From Pseudomonadota bacterium (GTDB lineage Bacteria > Desulfobacterota > Desulfobulbia > Desulfobulbales > JAGXFP01), in NCBI GenBank assembly GCA_018823285.1, contig JAHJIQ010000058.1, positions 1 through 62,824 on the forward strand: DNA of 62,824 bases, read 5' to 3'. The notes below the pieces were generated by a model. That model made no database searches, was not told where the DNA came from, and saw nothing but the letters and a program-made list of their open reading frames with translations. The translations under genes were made by a program, and so were the position numbers. Positions 26,652 through 35,367 of the stretch are shown piece by piece (position 1 is the stretch's first letter; every line of letters begins with the position of its first letter).

Positions 26652-27472
26652 CCTTGTTGAAAAAAGTCCTTCTCAATCTGTATTTCTGGCCCCTGTTCTC
26701 CCTGGTGACACTGGCCGCGGTCCTGCTCTCGCCTGTGCTGCTGGCCGGCAACCTCATCTTCACCCGGCAACCGACGGCCCGGATGGTCCGTAAATGCATC
26801 AGGCTCTATGGCTGGATTCTGGTCCGGGTTATCCCCTTCATGGCTCCGGTCACCGTGGAAGACCGCTCCGGAGGCATCGAGGAACCGGTTATCTTCGTTC
26901 CGAACCACTGCTCATCGGTCGATCCTTACCTTTTCGGCATGCTGCCGCTGGACAATGCCTTCGTCACTTCCTGGCCGTTTCGTATTCCCCTCTACAATTT
27001 TTTCATGCACCTGTCCGGGTATATCAATTCCAATAAGGGCTGGAAACATGTCCTGGAAAGAGGGAGTGAACTGCTGGGTTCCGGTTGTTCACTGATCATC
27101 TGGCCGGAGGGGCATCGTTCCCGTGACGGCAAACTCCGTCGATTCAAGAACGGCGCCTTTCAGCTGGCCCTCTCAACCGGCAGGCCTGTCGTCCCGGTCT
27201 GTGTGATCGGTTCGCGGCAGATGCTGCCCCCCGGCAGCAGATTTCTGACTCCCGCCCGGATCCGGATGATCCTGTTGCCGGCAATCACTCCGTCCGGCCG
27301 CAGCAACAGCCCCGAAGACATCAGAAGCCTGAAGATGAGGGTCAAAAATGCCCTGGCCGAGGAACTGGCCGGAAATACGCGGGCAACCCGCAGGCAGAAT
27401 TGCCCGTCGAGCAGTTCCTGCTCATGCCTTCATGAAACAGGCCGGACGCCCGGCAATGAGGCAGCCTGCTAA
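26648..27472 (+). CDS. PlsC-like 1-acylglycerol-3-phosphate acyltransferase
   Basis: The NHx4D motif is NHCSSVD near residue 94, and the glycerophosphate-binding block is WPEGHRSRDGKLRRFKNGAF. A hydrophobic N-terminal segment (about residues 5-33) is a membrane anchor. It overlaps the ACP stop; the start may be TTG 26648, 26654 or 26657. In context it probably transfers the locus product from ACP to a lysophospholipid or glycerol acceptor. The last 30 residues are Ser and Cys-rich and unusual. Confidence 0.85.
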   Translation: MTLLKKVLLNLYFWPLFSLVTLAAVLLSPVLLAGNLIFTRQPTARMVRKCIRLYGWILVRVIPFMAPVTVEDRSGGIEEPVIFVPNHCSSVDPYLFGMLPLDNAFVTSWPFRIPLYNFFMHLSGYINSNKGWKHVLERGSELLGSGCSLIIWPEGHRSRDGKLRRFKNGAFQLALSTGRPVVPVCVIGSRQMLPPGSRFLTPARIRMILLPAITPSGRSNSPEDIRSLKMRVKNALAEELAGNTRATRRQNCPSSSSCSCLHETGRTPGNEAAC

Positions 27473-28789
27473 ATGAACGGATACTCCCACGAAAAAGCTC
27501 TCGCGCTCAGAAGATCCACCCCTGAAGAAATCGGGGCCATCCAGGAAACACTCCTCCGGGACCATCTGCGGAAGGCCTGCCATGCGCCATTTTACCGGAA
27601 GATGTTCACGGATCTGCAATGCGAGCCGGACGAAATCACCCTGTCCACCCTTTCCGGCCTGCCCCTGACCACCAGGCACGACCTGGAAAAGGATCCAGCC
27701 GCCCTGTTTGCAACAGCCGCCACCGAACAGGTTGATCTTGCACTCACCTCGGGTTCAACCGGTGATCCGGTCCTTGTTCCCTATACCGCCGGCGACCTTG
27801 AACGGCTCGCCTTCAATGAGCAGATGGGGTTCTGGGGCGCCGGAATCAGAGCCGATGACCGGATACTGCTCTGTGTGACCCTCGACCGCTGTTTTATTGC
27901 CGGCCTCGCCTATTACTCGGGGCTCGTGAAACTTGGCGCCGCTGCCATCCGCAGCGGCCCCGGGCAGCCCGCCCGGCAGTGGGAACTCATCGATCGCCTC
28001 CTGCCCACCGGACTGGTCGGGGTTCCCACCTTCCTTCTGAAAATGGCGCAGTGGGGCCAGGAGCATGGCCGCAATACGCAAAAGAGCACGATTTCGTCAA
28101 TCATCACCATCGGTGAGCCGGTCAGAAAACCGGACAACACCCTGACCCCGCTCGGTCGTGAACTTGAGGAAGCATGGGGCTGCCGGGTTTTCTCCTCCTA
28201 CGGGGCAACCGAACTGGAAACGGCCTTCTGTGAATGCACTGCCCAGTGTGGCGGCCATGTCCACCCCGAGCTGATGCTTGCCGAAATCATTGATGATCAG
28301 GGCACCCCCCTGCCTCCCGGGAAACCCGGGGAACTGGTGGTGACCCCTCTCGGAGTTGAAGGACTGCCGCTGGTCCGTTTCCGAACCGGAGACATTGCCC
28401 GTCTCCATGATGCACCGTGTGCCTGCGGCTGGCAGACGCCTCGACTTGGCGCCATTGAGGGCCGCCTCGCCCAGCGGCTCAAATTCCGGGGCACCACTCT
28501 CTACCCGGAAATGATCTTTCAGGCCCTTCAGGAGCTCCCTGAAATCAAGTCATCATATATCGAGGTCAGATCATCATATGACCTTTCAGATGAAATAACC
28601 GTGGTGGCGGGTATTGATGGCCCCGCCGTGAATGAAAACCAGAGAATCGCTGAATTCCTGCAGGCTCGCCTTCGGGTGCAGCCTGCTGTAACTGTCCGTG
28701 AGCACATCCAGGTCCAGGAGACCATGGATCAGGCCGGCGGACGCAAACTTAAACAATTTTTTGACCTGCGCGGTGAGAGAACAAGATGA
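27473..28789 (+). CDS. PaaK-like AMP-dependent acyl/aryl ligase
   Basis: An adenylate-forming enzyme of the phenylacetate-CoA ligase group. The ATP motif is LALTSGSTGDPVLVPY, the A5 motif is SSYGATELE, and LVRFRTGDIA and RLKFRGTTLYPEMIFQAL follow. Cysteines in CACG and nearby may bind zinc, as in PaaK relatives. The substrate could be an aryl or fatty acid that is loaded onto CoA or ACP, providing the starter unit or activating a free acid. It begins directly after the preceding stop and overlaps the next gene by 4 nt. Confidence 0.8.
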   Translation: MNGYSHEKALALRRSTPEEIGAIQETLLRDHLRKACHAPFYRKMFTDLQCEPDEITLSTLSGLPLTTRHDLEKDPAALFATAATEQVDLALTSGSTGDPVLVPYTAGDLERLAFNEQMGFWGAGIRADDRILLCVTLDRCFIAGLAYYSGLVKLGAAAIRSGPGQPARQWELIDRLLPTGLVGVPTFLLKMAQWGQEHGRNTQKSTISSIITIGEPVRKPDNTLTPLGRELEEAWGCRVFSSYGATELETAFCECTAQCGGHVHPELMLAEIIDDQGTPLPPGKPGELVVTPLGVEGLPLVRFRTGDIARLHDAPCACGWQTPRLGAIEGRLAQRLKFRGTTLYPEMIFQALQELPEIKSSYIEVRSSYDLSDEITVVAGIDGPAVNENQRIAEFLQARLRVQPAVTVREHIQVQETMDQAGGRKLKQFFDLRGERTR

Positions 28790-29829
28790 AATGCTTTGGT
28801 GAACACTGGGGACTTGAATTCTCCCCCGAAGAGATAGCTGATGCCCGGGCCAGGAACGGCCTGCTTTCCATGGAACTGGAACTATCAAGGGCCTGCAACC
28901 TGCAGTGCATATACTGTTATGCCGAATCAGGGGCCCCGCTGGCCAATGAACTGACGCTGGCAGAGATCTACAGCATCATTGACCAGGCAATCGCCCTCGG
29001 CGCCCGCAAAATTATCGTCCTGGGCGGCGGGGAGCCCATGCTTTACAAAGACCTGTTCAAGGTTATCGACTACATCCTCGCCAAAAAGGTCAAGGTCGAT
29101 CTCTTCACCAACGGCATGCTGATCACCCCGGAAAAGGCGAAAGCGCTTTATGACCGGAATGTTTCGGTGGTGGTCAAGACCAACAGCCGTAACCCTGAAA
29201 TCCAGGATCTCCTCGCCGGGCAGAAAGGTGCCCATGCCGCGATTGAAAAAGGGTTGCAGAACCTCCGTAATGCAGGCTATCCCAGTGCGAACCACACCCT
29301 CGGCATCGAGACCATTATCTGCCGCCAGAATTACGGCGAGCTGGTCGATCTCTGGATCTGGGCAAGAAAGCAGGGAATTATTCCCTACATCGAAATGATG
29401 ACTCTGCAGGGGCGGGCCACCGATCATCCGGAACTTGAGGTCTCGATCCCTGAAACCAAGAAGCTTTTCGAGGATCTGGCAAAAGTGGATGCCGAACAGT
29501 TCGGCAACCGCTGGACCCCGCACCCTCCGCTGGCCGCCTCCCAGTGTGCGCGGCATGAGTATTCGTGCACCGTGACCTCCATCGGCGACATCCAGCCCTG
29601 CCCCGGAGTTAGCGTTGCCGCAGGCAACATCCGTGAGAACACCCTGGCGGAAATTCTCGCCCAGGGCAAACCGATCCAGGAATTACGGAATATCCGGACC
29701 CTGATCAAGGGCCGCTGTGGAGAATGCACCTTCGGTGATTACTGTTACGGTTGCCGCGGCCACGCCTACCAGGTGACCGGGGACTACCTGGCAGAAGACC
29801 CGCTCTGCTGGCTGGAAGAAGGGAAATAG
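28786..29829 (+). CDS. Radical SAM/SPASM domain protein
   Basis: The radical SAM motif is CNLQCIYCY near residues 37-45. The C-terminus has a SPASM-type set of cysteines: CARHEYSC, CPG, and GRCGECTFGDYCYGC. It therefore carries one SAM-cleaving cluster and one or two auxiliary 4Fe-4S clusters. Relatives act on peptides, but this operon has no precursor peptide, only acyl carrier proteins, so a carrier-bound or small-molecule substrate is possible. ATG 28786 is in a four-base overlap with the ligase gene. Confidence 0.85.
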   Translation: MKCFGEHWGLEFSPEEIADARARNGLLSMELELSRACNLQCIYCYAESGAPLANELTLAEIYSIIDQAIALGARKIIVLGGGEPMLYKDLFKVIDYILAKKVKVDLFTNGMLITPEKAKALYDRNVSVVVKTNSRNPEIQDLLAGQKGAHAAIEKGLQNLRNAGYPSANHTLGIETIICRQNYGELVDLWIWARKQGIIPYIEMMTLQGRATDHPELEVSIPETKKLFEDLAKVDAEQFGNRWTPHPPLAASQCARHEYSCTVTSIGDIQPCPGVSVAAGNIRENTLAEILAQGKPIQELRNIRTLIKGRCGECTFGDYCYGCRGHAYQVTGDYLAEDPLCWLEEGK

Positions 29830-29842
29830 CCCGAATTTTTTT

Positions 29843-29872
29843 ATTGAAGCTCCGCGGGACAGATAGCGAACA
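29843..29872 (+). repeat. Repeat family B copy directly before a start codon
   Basis: ATTGAAGCTCCGCGGGACAG and ATAGCGAACA match the first 30 bases of the copy at 22227. It ends at the ATG of the following B12 radical SAM gene and replaces any evident Shine-Dalgarno sequence. Confidence 0.55.
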
Positions 29873-31168
29873 ATGAATATCCTCCTGATCAACCCGCCCA
29901 ACAGCGGCCGCAGCATTCCGGAAGAACGATACGGCATTGACTCGATCAAACAGATCTTCCGGGGTGAACCGCTGGCCCTTGAGGTGCTCGCGGGAAACCT
30001 GAGGGAGTTTGACGTGCGGATCGTCGATCTCAAGGCCGAGCCGGAATCCCTTGGCCGGACACTCTCCGGGTTCCGGCCTGACCTTGCCGGAATCACCGGA
30101 GTGACCTGCGAGGCCAATTCGGTCCTGCGGCTGGCCGCGGAAATCAAGGAGAGTTGCGGTGCGACCATCGTCGTCGGCGGGATTCATGCCAGTAACGATC
30201 CGGAGTTTTTCAACCGGCCGGGGATCGATTTTGTGGTGGTCGGGCTCGGCAAGGCAAGTTTCCGGGAACTGGCGACAGCCATCGCCGAAGGATTGAAAGA
30301 CATCGACATCCCCGGAATTGCCAGGGTCACCCCGGGAAAGCCCCTGGCCTACTCACCACGACAGTTCTCCGGCGCGGATCTGCTCGATGATGTGCCACCG
30401 GCCTATGATCTGGTGAGCCAATACCGCTCGGAATATTATCTGGCGAGCCTGAAGCTCGACATGGGTTTTGTGGCCACGGCCTTCGGCTGTCCGTTCGACT
30501 GTTCGTTCTGCTGCATCAGCGGCCTGACCGGCGGCCGCTACCTGACCCACAGGATTGATTCGGTCATCCGCGACATCGGGCTCCTTGGCGACCTGCCGGT
30601 GGTCCGGCTGCTTGATGCCAACACCTTCGGCGATATCAAGCATGCGGAGAGACTGTGTCGGGCCATTCTCGACGCGGGAATCAAAAAGCAATTTCTGGCC
30701 GATGTCAGATCAGACACGGTGGTAAAATATCCGGAGGTCATCCAGCAATGGAAGGAGGCAGGACTCCGGGCGGTGATCATCGGTTTTGAAGAGATCAGTG
30801 ATGAGAGGCTCTCAGGTATGAACAAGGTGAATCGGGCACAGACCAATACCGATGCCATCTCCATCCTCCACCGGATGGGGATCACCATTATCGGTGACTT
30901 CATCGTCTCACCGGATTACGATGAAGACGACTTTGCAAGGTTAGATCGTTACATAACGGACCATTCTGTCGATCTGCCGATGATCACCGTCATGACCCCT
31001 CTTCCCGGAACCCGCCTGCATGAAGAGATGCGGGACGAAATAATAGTTGACGATCTTGACTACTATACGTTAACAAATGCGGTCGTCCCCACCAGGCTGA
31101 ACGAAAAGAGATTTTACGAAAATTATGCCGGGCTCCTGAAAAAAGGACATACCGGAGCCAGATTGTAG
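29873..31168 (+). CDS. B12-binding domain radical SAM enzyme
   Basis: The N-terminal 140 residues have the cobalamin-binding Rossmann form (MNILLINPPNSGR, VVGGIHASNDPEF). The radical SAM motif is CPFDCSFCC near residue 205. This class (B) includes methyltransferases acting on unactivated carbon and enzymes that rearrange or cyclise rings. It lies between the SPASM protein and KAS III. A repeat family B copy forms its leader. Substrate unknown. Confidence 0.87.
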   Translation: MNILLINPPNSGRSIPEERYGIDSIKQIFRGEPLALEVLAGNLREFDVRIVDLKAEPESLGRTLSGFRPDLAGITGVTCEANSVLRLAAEIKESCGATIVVGGIHASNDPEFFNRPGIDFVVVGLGKASFRELATAIAEGLKDIDIPGIARVTPGKPLAYSPRQFSGADLLDDVPPAYDLVSQYRSEYYLASLKLDMGFVATAFGCPFDCSFCCISGLTGGRYLTHRIDSVIRDIGLLGDLPVVRLLDANTFGDIKHAERLCRAILDAGIKKQFLADVRSDTVVKYPEVIQQWKEAGLRAVIIGFEEISDERLSGMNKVNRAQTNTDAISILHRMGITIIGDFIVSPDYDEDDFARLDRYITDHSVDLPMITVMTPLPGTRLHEEMRDEIIVDDLDYYTLTNAVVPTRLNEKRFYENYAGLLKKGHTGARL

Positions 31169-31181
31169 ACCGGAACACGCA

Positions 31182-32330
31182 ATGAACGCCTATATTACCG
31201 ACATAGCCATCTTCATGCCCAACGAACCGGTGACGAACGACCGGATGGAACAGGTCCTCGGGATGATCAACGGCCTTCCGTCCAGAACCAGAAAGATCAT
31301 CCTTCGCAATAACGGAATCAGGAAACGATATTACGCTGTTGATCCGGCCACTGGCAAAACCACCCATACCAACGCGCAACTGGCCGCCGAGGCGGTCAGA
31401 AACCTGAAGCCCTACCCCGGTTTTACTCCGAGGGACATCGAACTTCTCTGCTGCGGGACTTCGGCGCCGGACCAGTTCATGCCCGGTCACGCTTCCATGG
31501 TCCATGGCGAAGTCGGAGGCAACCCCTGCGAGATCGTCAGCACCGCCGGCATCTGCCTCTCCGGCGTCACCTGCCTGAAATACGCGGTGATGAGTGTTGC
31601 CCAAGGGCTCACCCTGAACGCGGTGGCGACCGGTTCCGAGCAGGCGTCATCGTTCATGCGGGCCAGAATGTGCGGCCCGATTGACCTTCAGAAGGTTGCC
31701 GATCTGGAAAAACAGCCGTCCCTGGCCTTTGAAGCCGACTTCCTGCGCTGGATGCTTTCCGACGGCGCCGGGGCAATTTTCCTCGCGCCGACCCCGGCGG
31801 ATGATCGCCTGAGTCTGCGGGTGGACTTTATCGAGATCGTCTCCTATGCCAACGAGATGGAAACCTGCATGTATGCCGGGGCCATAAAAAAGGAAGACGG
31901 CACTCTGCAGGGATGGCGGGAGTTTGATTCACTGCAGGAAGGAAACGATGCGCGGGCACTTCTCGTCAAACAGGACGCCAGGCTGTTAAACAGCGAGATC
32001 ATCCCGATCACCGTCACCAGATCGCTGGCCGGGCTGGTCGAAAAACACCGCCTGACACCGAGCGACATCGACTGGTTCCTGCCCCATTATTCTTCGGAGT
32101 ATTTCAGAAAGCTGGTCGCCGACCAGATGAGGGAGATCGGATTTGAAATCCCTGAAGAGCGGTGGTTTACCAACCTTGTTGAAAAAGGCAATACCGGCTC
32201 GGCTTCGATTTACATCATTCTGGAAGAACTCTTCCACTCCGGACGCCTGAAAAAAGGCGACCGCCTTCTCTGTTACATCCCGGAAAGCGGCCGATTCTCG
32301 GTGGGTTACATGCTTCTTACCGTGGTCTGA
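31182..32330 (+). CDS. KAS III (FabH)-like ketoacyl-ACP synthase
   Basis: A condensing enzyme that normally primes chains with acyl-CoA. The Cys-His-Asn triad is intact: Cys125 in AGICLSG, His302 in LPHYSSEYF, Asn337 in KGNTGSAS. Length (382 aa) is longer than FabH (about 320), as in the specialised KAS III clades of aryl polyene and resorcinol type pathways. With the PaaK-like ligase it could select and condense the starter unit. It is the last gene of the left arm. Confidence 0.85.
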   Translation: MNAYITDIAIFMPNEPVTNDRMEQVLGMINGLPSRTRKIILRNNGIRKRYYAVDPATGKTTHTNAQLAAEAVRNLKPYPGFTPRDIELLCCGTSAPDQFMPGHASMVHGEVGGNPCEIVSTAGICLSGVTCLKYAVMSVAQGLTLNAVATGSEQASSFMRARMCGPIDLQKVADLEKQPSLAFEADFLRWMLSDGAGAIFLAPTPADDRLSLRVDFIEIVSYANEMETCMYAGAIKKEDGTLQGWREFDSLQEGNDARALLVKQDARLLNSEIIPITVTRSLAGLVEKHRLTPSDIDWFLPHYSSEYFRKLVADQMREIGFEIPEERWFTNLVEKGNTGSASIYIILEELFHSGRLKKGDRLLCYIPESGRFSVGYMLLTVV

Positions 32331-32351
32331 GATCGCACCACTTCCGCATCC

Positions 32352-32600
32352 CTATTTAAGAATGGCGTTAGCCGGCATGATGACTTCGACATTGTCACGA
32401 TTGACATCGACAAATTCACCCTGAAAAACCACCTTGCCGGTCGAAATATCTTCGACAACCACATCGGTCACAGCGAAAAAAGTCCTGATCGCGGCAATAT
32501 AATCAGTCAACCTTGCACCCGGCACCAGGTCGATACACCCGGAAATCTTGTAATGTTTGGTAAGGATGATAACTGCGGTGTGGTTGATTTCTTCAGACAT
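32352..32600 (-). CDS. Small conserved protein (DUF6812-like)
   Basis: An 82-aa protein beginning MSEEINHTAVIIL, with beta-rich composition and KISGCIDLVPGARLTDYI and EFVDVNRDNVEVIMP blocks, which resemble DUF6812-like small proteins. ATG 32600 has a GGAG site. It lies convergent to KAS III and is not clearly part of the pathway. No function can be assigned. Confidence 0.65.
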   Translation of the reverse strand: MSEEINHTAVIILTKHYKISGCIDLVPGARLTDYIAAIRTFFAVTDVVVEDISTGKVVFQGEFVDVNRDNVEVIMPANAILK

Positions 32601-32778
32601 CGAATTCTCCAGTCGTAATTGGTTTCTGCCGGCAGGAAATCTCCTGCACTCTCCATCATTAATTTATAGTATTGATCCCTGAACAATGTCAATTTCTAAA
32701 AAAAGAAGCCCTGTTTTTCCGTAACCGGTGGAGTTTCAACGAGCTTGCCGGAACATGGGGGACAGCCCCAAAAAGAAT

Positions 32779-32810
32779 GCCGGCCAACAACCTGTTAATT
32801 GTTGGCCGGC
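32779..32810. repeat. Perfect 12-bp inverted repeat
   Basis: GCCGGCCAACAA and TTGTTGGCCGGC are separated by 8 nt. Reading the - strand, it is followed by TTCTTTTT, so it can act as a terminator for leftward transcription, for example of the small ORF at 33060. On the + strand no T run follows. Confidence 0.6.
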
Positions 32811-32988
32811 GCCGATAGAGAAGGTGCTTTAAAAGGGGGCAAAAAGGAACCTGTCTCTATCAGATAAAGATTCTAACATTACTGACGGTGGTACTGTCAA
32901 CAGAATTCGAGAAAAAAAATCAAAAGGATTGATCAGGATTTCCTGACTTTCCGGTGTGGTCTGGAGAATCCGACAAACCAGCAGGACG

Positions 32989-33009
32989 ATTGAAGTTCCC
33001 GGCAGATGA
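32989..33009 (+). repeat. Repeat family B copy (B3)
   Basis: ATTGAAGTTCCCGGCAGAT resembles the first 20 bases of the family B consensus (ATTGAAGCTCCCCGCGACAG) with a one-base shift. Confidence 0.45.
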
Positions 33010-33059
33010 TATATACTCCGAGCGGACTCAGGATCACTGTCCGGAGTTCACTCAGATGT

Positions 33060-33443
33060 TCAGCGCTCTTCCCGGGTAGCCGGTTCAGGAGGGGCTGCCT
33101 CACAGGAGATTGTTTCACTCTTGCTGTCAACAACTTCGACAACGTAGGGTTTGATCCAAGCCCCGGCTCCGGCCGTATCGGCTTCCAGGAGATCAAAATA
33201 CCGGCCAGCCGCGCAAATCCGCACGACATTGACCTGAATGGTAAACTTGTATTCGATTTTTTTACCCTGCCTTCCTCCACTCCCGCCCGGTTCTTGAGCG
33301 AAAACGGCAATGGGGTGCAGCGGTCCAAGGAAGAAGATCAGGAAGAAGATCAGGAGTCTTGCGTGCACTGCAGAAAAGTCCGATTTATCCAGGAAAAGTG
33401 CGGATTGTCTGAAACAGAACATTGAAGCCCCCCGGCAGATCAC
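33060..33443 (-). CDS. Possible small exported protein
   Basis: The frame contains a convincing signal-like segment (LLIFFLIFFLGPLHPIAVFAQ) after basic residues, and a mature part of about 75 aa rich in Val, Ile and Lys with two cysteines. The start is unclear (ATG or GTG between 33365 and 33443). It is bounded by repeat B3 and B4 copies in direct orientation, 430 bp apart. I am not sure it is expressed. Confidence 0.4.
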   Translation of the reverse strand: MICRGASMFCFRQSALFLDKSDFSAVHARLLIFFLIFFLGPLHPIAVFAQEPGGSGGRQGKKIEYKFTIQVNVVRICAAGRYFDLLEADTAGAGAWIKPYVVEVVDSKSETISCEAAPPEPATREER

Positions 33444-33450
33444 GAATCAA
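33421..33450 (+). repeat. Repeat family B copy (B4)
   Basis: ATTGAAGCCCCCCGGCAGAT followed by CACGAATCAA. It is in the same orientation as B3. Confidence 0.45.
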
Positions 33451-33607
33451 TTTGGAATCCCAGGTCACTGCGATGAGATTCAGCCAAGCATGTACACCCT
33501 ACAATACAGGAATCCAAGCGATCACGATTCTTTCAAATATCTCCCCCCACCGAAAGAGTCGGTTATACAGTCCATACTACACTTAAGTTCAGAGCAATAA
33601 CAAGGAT

Positions 33608-33665
33608 AAAGCTTAAGTTGAGCCGCTCGTCTGCTCGCATGAAACTTATCCCCGCATGGGTAAAA
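33608..33665 (+). repeat. Repeat family A copy
   Basis: AAAGCTTAAGTTGAGCCGC, TCGTCTGCTCGCATG, and CTTATCCCCGCATGGGTAA follow the family A layout, with small changes in both hairpins. Confidence 0.6.
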
Positions 33666-33689
33666 CGAGGGTTCCGTAGGGCCCTGTCC

Positions 33690-33959
33690 TCAACCGCCGT
33701 CGCCTCTATGGGCGGACACAAAATCCGCCAGGGTGGTCAGCGACTGCAGAACCTTGCGACTCGTCTCCTCTGAATCAATCCTCAGCTTGTACCTGTTCTG
33801 AACCGTGAATACAATCTCCACAGCATCCAGCGAATCAGTGCCGAGAGGTGATTCCGGGCCTATCAAAGGCGAAGACGCAGACATCTCTTCAGGAACACCG
33901 CCTTGGATCTTGCATACCTCACAGATAAGAGCGAGAAGTTCCTCTTCAAGTTCATTCAT
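33690..33959 (-). CDS. Acyl carrier protein
   Basis: An 89-aa ACP. The phosphopantetheine site is PLGTDSLDAVEIVF. ATG 33959 follows a GGGAG ribosome site; an ATG further upstream would add 12 residues without support. It is the last gene of the long right-arm operon, downstream of the ABC exporter, so it may carry the final or a special intermediate. Confidence 0.9.
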   Translation of the reverse strand: MNELEEELLALICEVCKIQGGVPEEMSASSPLIGPESPLGTDSLDAVEIVFTVQNRYKLRIDSEETSRKVLQSLTTLADFVSAHRGDGG

Positions 33960-34059
33960 CAAGACTCGTACTCCCGTCCACAATTTCTGACCCATAAAAC
34001 AGCAAACATCACCGGTTTGAGATGACCATTGAAAAGAAAAACCGGGAACCCCGACTTAC

Positions 34060-35367
34060 TCATGCCGATCTGACCCGTTGGGAAAAAAAGAACCAGGCGG
34101 CGCCGCATGTTCCCAAAGCAAAGGAAACCAGGAGGGCCAACTCACCTGAGATACTCGCCACATTACCACCGCGAACAAAAATATCAAGAAAGGCTTCCAA
34201 CCCCCACCCCACCGGCGACAGAACGCTGATTTTCCGCATCACCTCAGGCATCGCGTAAACGGGAACCATCACCCCGCCGATGGCGGAGGCGGCCACTACC
34301 GATATTGAACCGAACATCGAAGCCTGTTCGTATGATCTGGCCAGGGTCCCAAGCATGATCCCGTAACCGGTAGCGGCGAGGGTTGCGGCTAAAACAACCA
34401 GCAGGGCCGCGAGGGATTGATCCCCAACCATGAAGACATCGGTGCCGAGAGCTGGCAGAAGAAATTTACCAATCAGCAGAATAAGCGCGAACTGGCAGAA
34501 GCAGACCACCACGAAAGTCACCAGTTTCCCGCCAAGGATCACCGGATAGGGCACCGGCATGCTCAGAAGCCGGGTCAGAGTCCCCTCCTGCCTTTCCCTG
34601 ATCAGTGAGCCGGACATCGGCACCACGATGAAAAACATCCCGAACAACGCCCAGGCAGGCACATTATGCTGGATCGGGCTCGGCACAACCGCCAGTCCAT
34701 CGAGCGATGCGGAAGAAGCGGTGACCGACAGAAGCTGTTCAGGGCCGAGATCGATCTGCAGCTCGGGAATCTTGATCATCCCGGCAAAATTCCCCGCCGC
34801 CTTTCTGAGCTCAACCTCAAGATGGTCGGGGAGTTTCTCGGACAGGGCCTTTATTTTTTCAGCCGTTTCAAACCCGAGCAGGCCAAGCTGGAGTGCGTTC
34901 TGCATCGCCGAACGAAAACCGCCGAGAACCGTCGGGTCAAAATAGATCTCTACGACGGGCAAATCCGCAAACGTCCCTTGCTCACCCTTTAACGAGCCTT
35001 CTATCTCCTTTCGGGTCCGTTCCGCAAGATCACGGCTCAGACCTTCTGGAATCACGATGCAGGCCTGATAGTCACCGCCGGCAACCAGCTTTATGGCTTC
35101 CGCCCGTTCCACCCTGCGGCCGCCGATCTCCGTCACCAGATCGATCCTGGTCATCTTCCCGACAATGTGCCGCCCGAGTTCTCCCTGATCATTATCCACC
35201 ATGAGGACCCGGGCGGCAGTCTCGCCCATCAATTTGTGGACATTCTCCTGCACCAAGGTAATAATCAGGACCAGAACGGCCGGCATCACGAAAAGAACAA
35301 GCAGTCCGGCCCGGTCACGCCAGAGCAGCAAGAGGTCTTTCCTCATGGTCGCAAACAGTTTTCCCAT
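34060..35367 (-). CDS. ABC-2 type transporter permease
   Basis: A 435-aa permease of the ABC-2 family with one N-terminal membrane helix, a long periplasmic loop (about residues 45-225), and five or six C-terminal helices. The RQEGTLTRLLSMPV block is the ABC-2 core. It starts immediately after the ATPase stop codon. With the ATPase it forms an exporter, probably for a lipid or polyene product. Confidence 0.87.
   Translation of the reverse strand: MGKLFATMRKDLLLLWRDRAGLLVLFVMPAVLVLIITLVQENVHKLMGETAARVLMVDNDQGELGRHIVGKMTRIDLVTEIGGRRVERAEAIKLVAGGDYQACIVIPEGLSRDLAERTRKEIEGSLKGEQGTFADLPVVEIYFDPTVLGGFRSAMQNALQLGLLGFETAEKIKALSEKLPDHLEVELRKAAGNFAGMIKIPELQIDLGPEQLLSVTASSASLDGLAVVPSPIQHNVPAWALFGMFFIVVPMSGSLIRERQEGTLTRLLSMPVPYPVILGGKLVTFVVVCFCQFALILLIGKFLLPALGTDVFMVGDQSLAALLVVLAATLAATGYGIMLGTLARSYEQASMFGSISVVAASAIGGVMVPVYAMPEVMRKISVLSPVGWGLEAFLDIFVRGGNVASISGELALLVSFALGTCGAAWFFFSQRVRSA

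Larger units (their letters stand above)
32601..33059. other. Intergenic region with perfect inverted repeat
   Basis: This gap of about 460 bp contains the perfect 12-bp inverted repeat at 32779-32810 and repeat family B copy B3 (32989-33009). Otherwise I see no gene that I can support. Confidence 0.45.

Noticed and set aside
33006..33425. + strand frame over the small exported-protein candidate
   Set aside because: The composition lacks a signal or domain and the - strand frame has a signal-like segment. Neither is certain, but the + frame is less likely.
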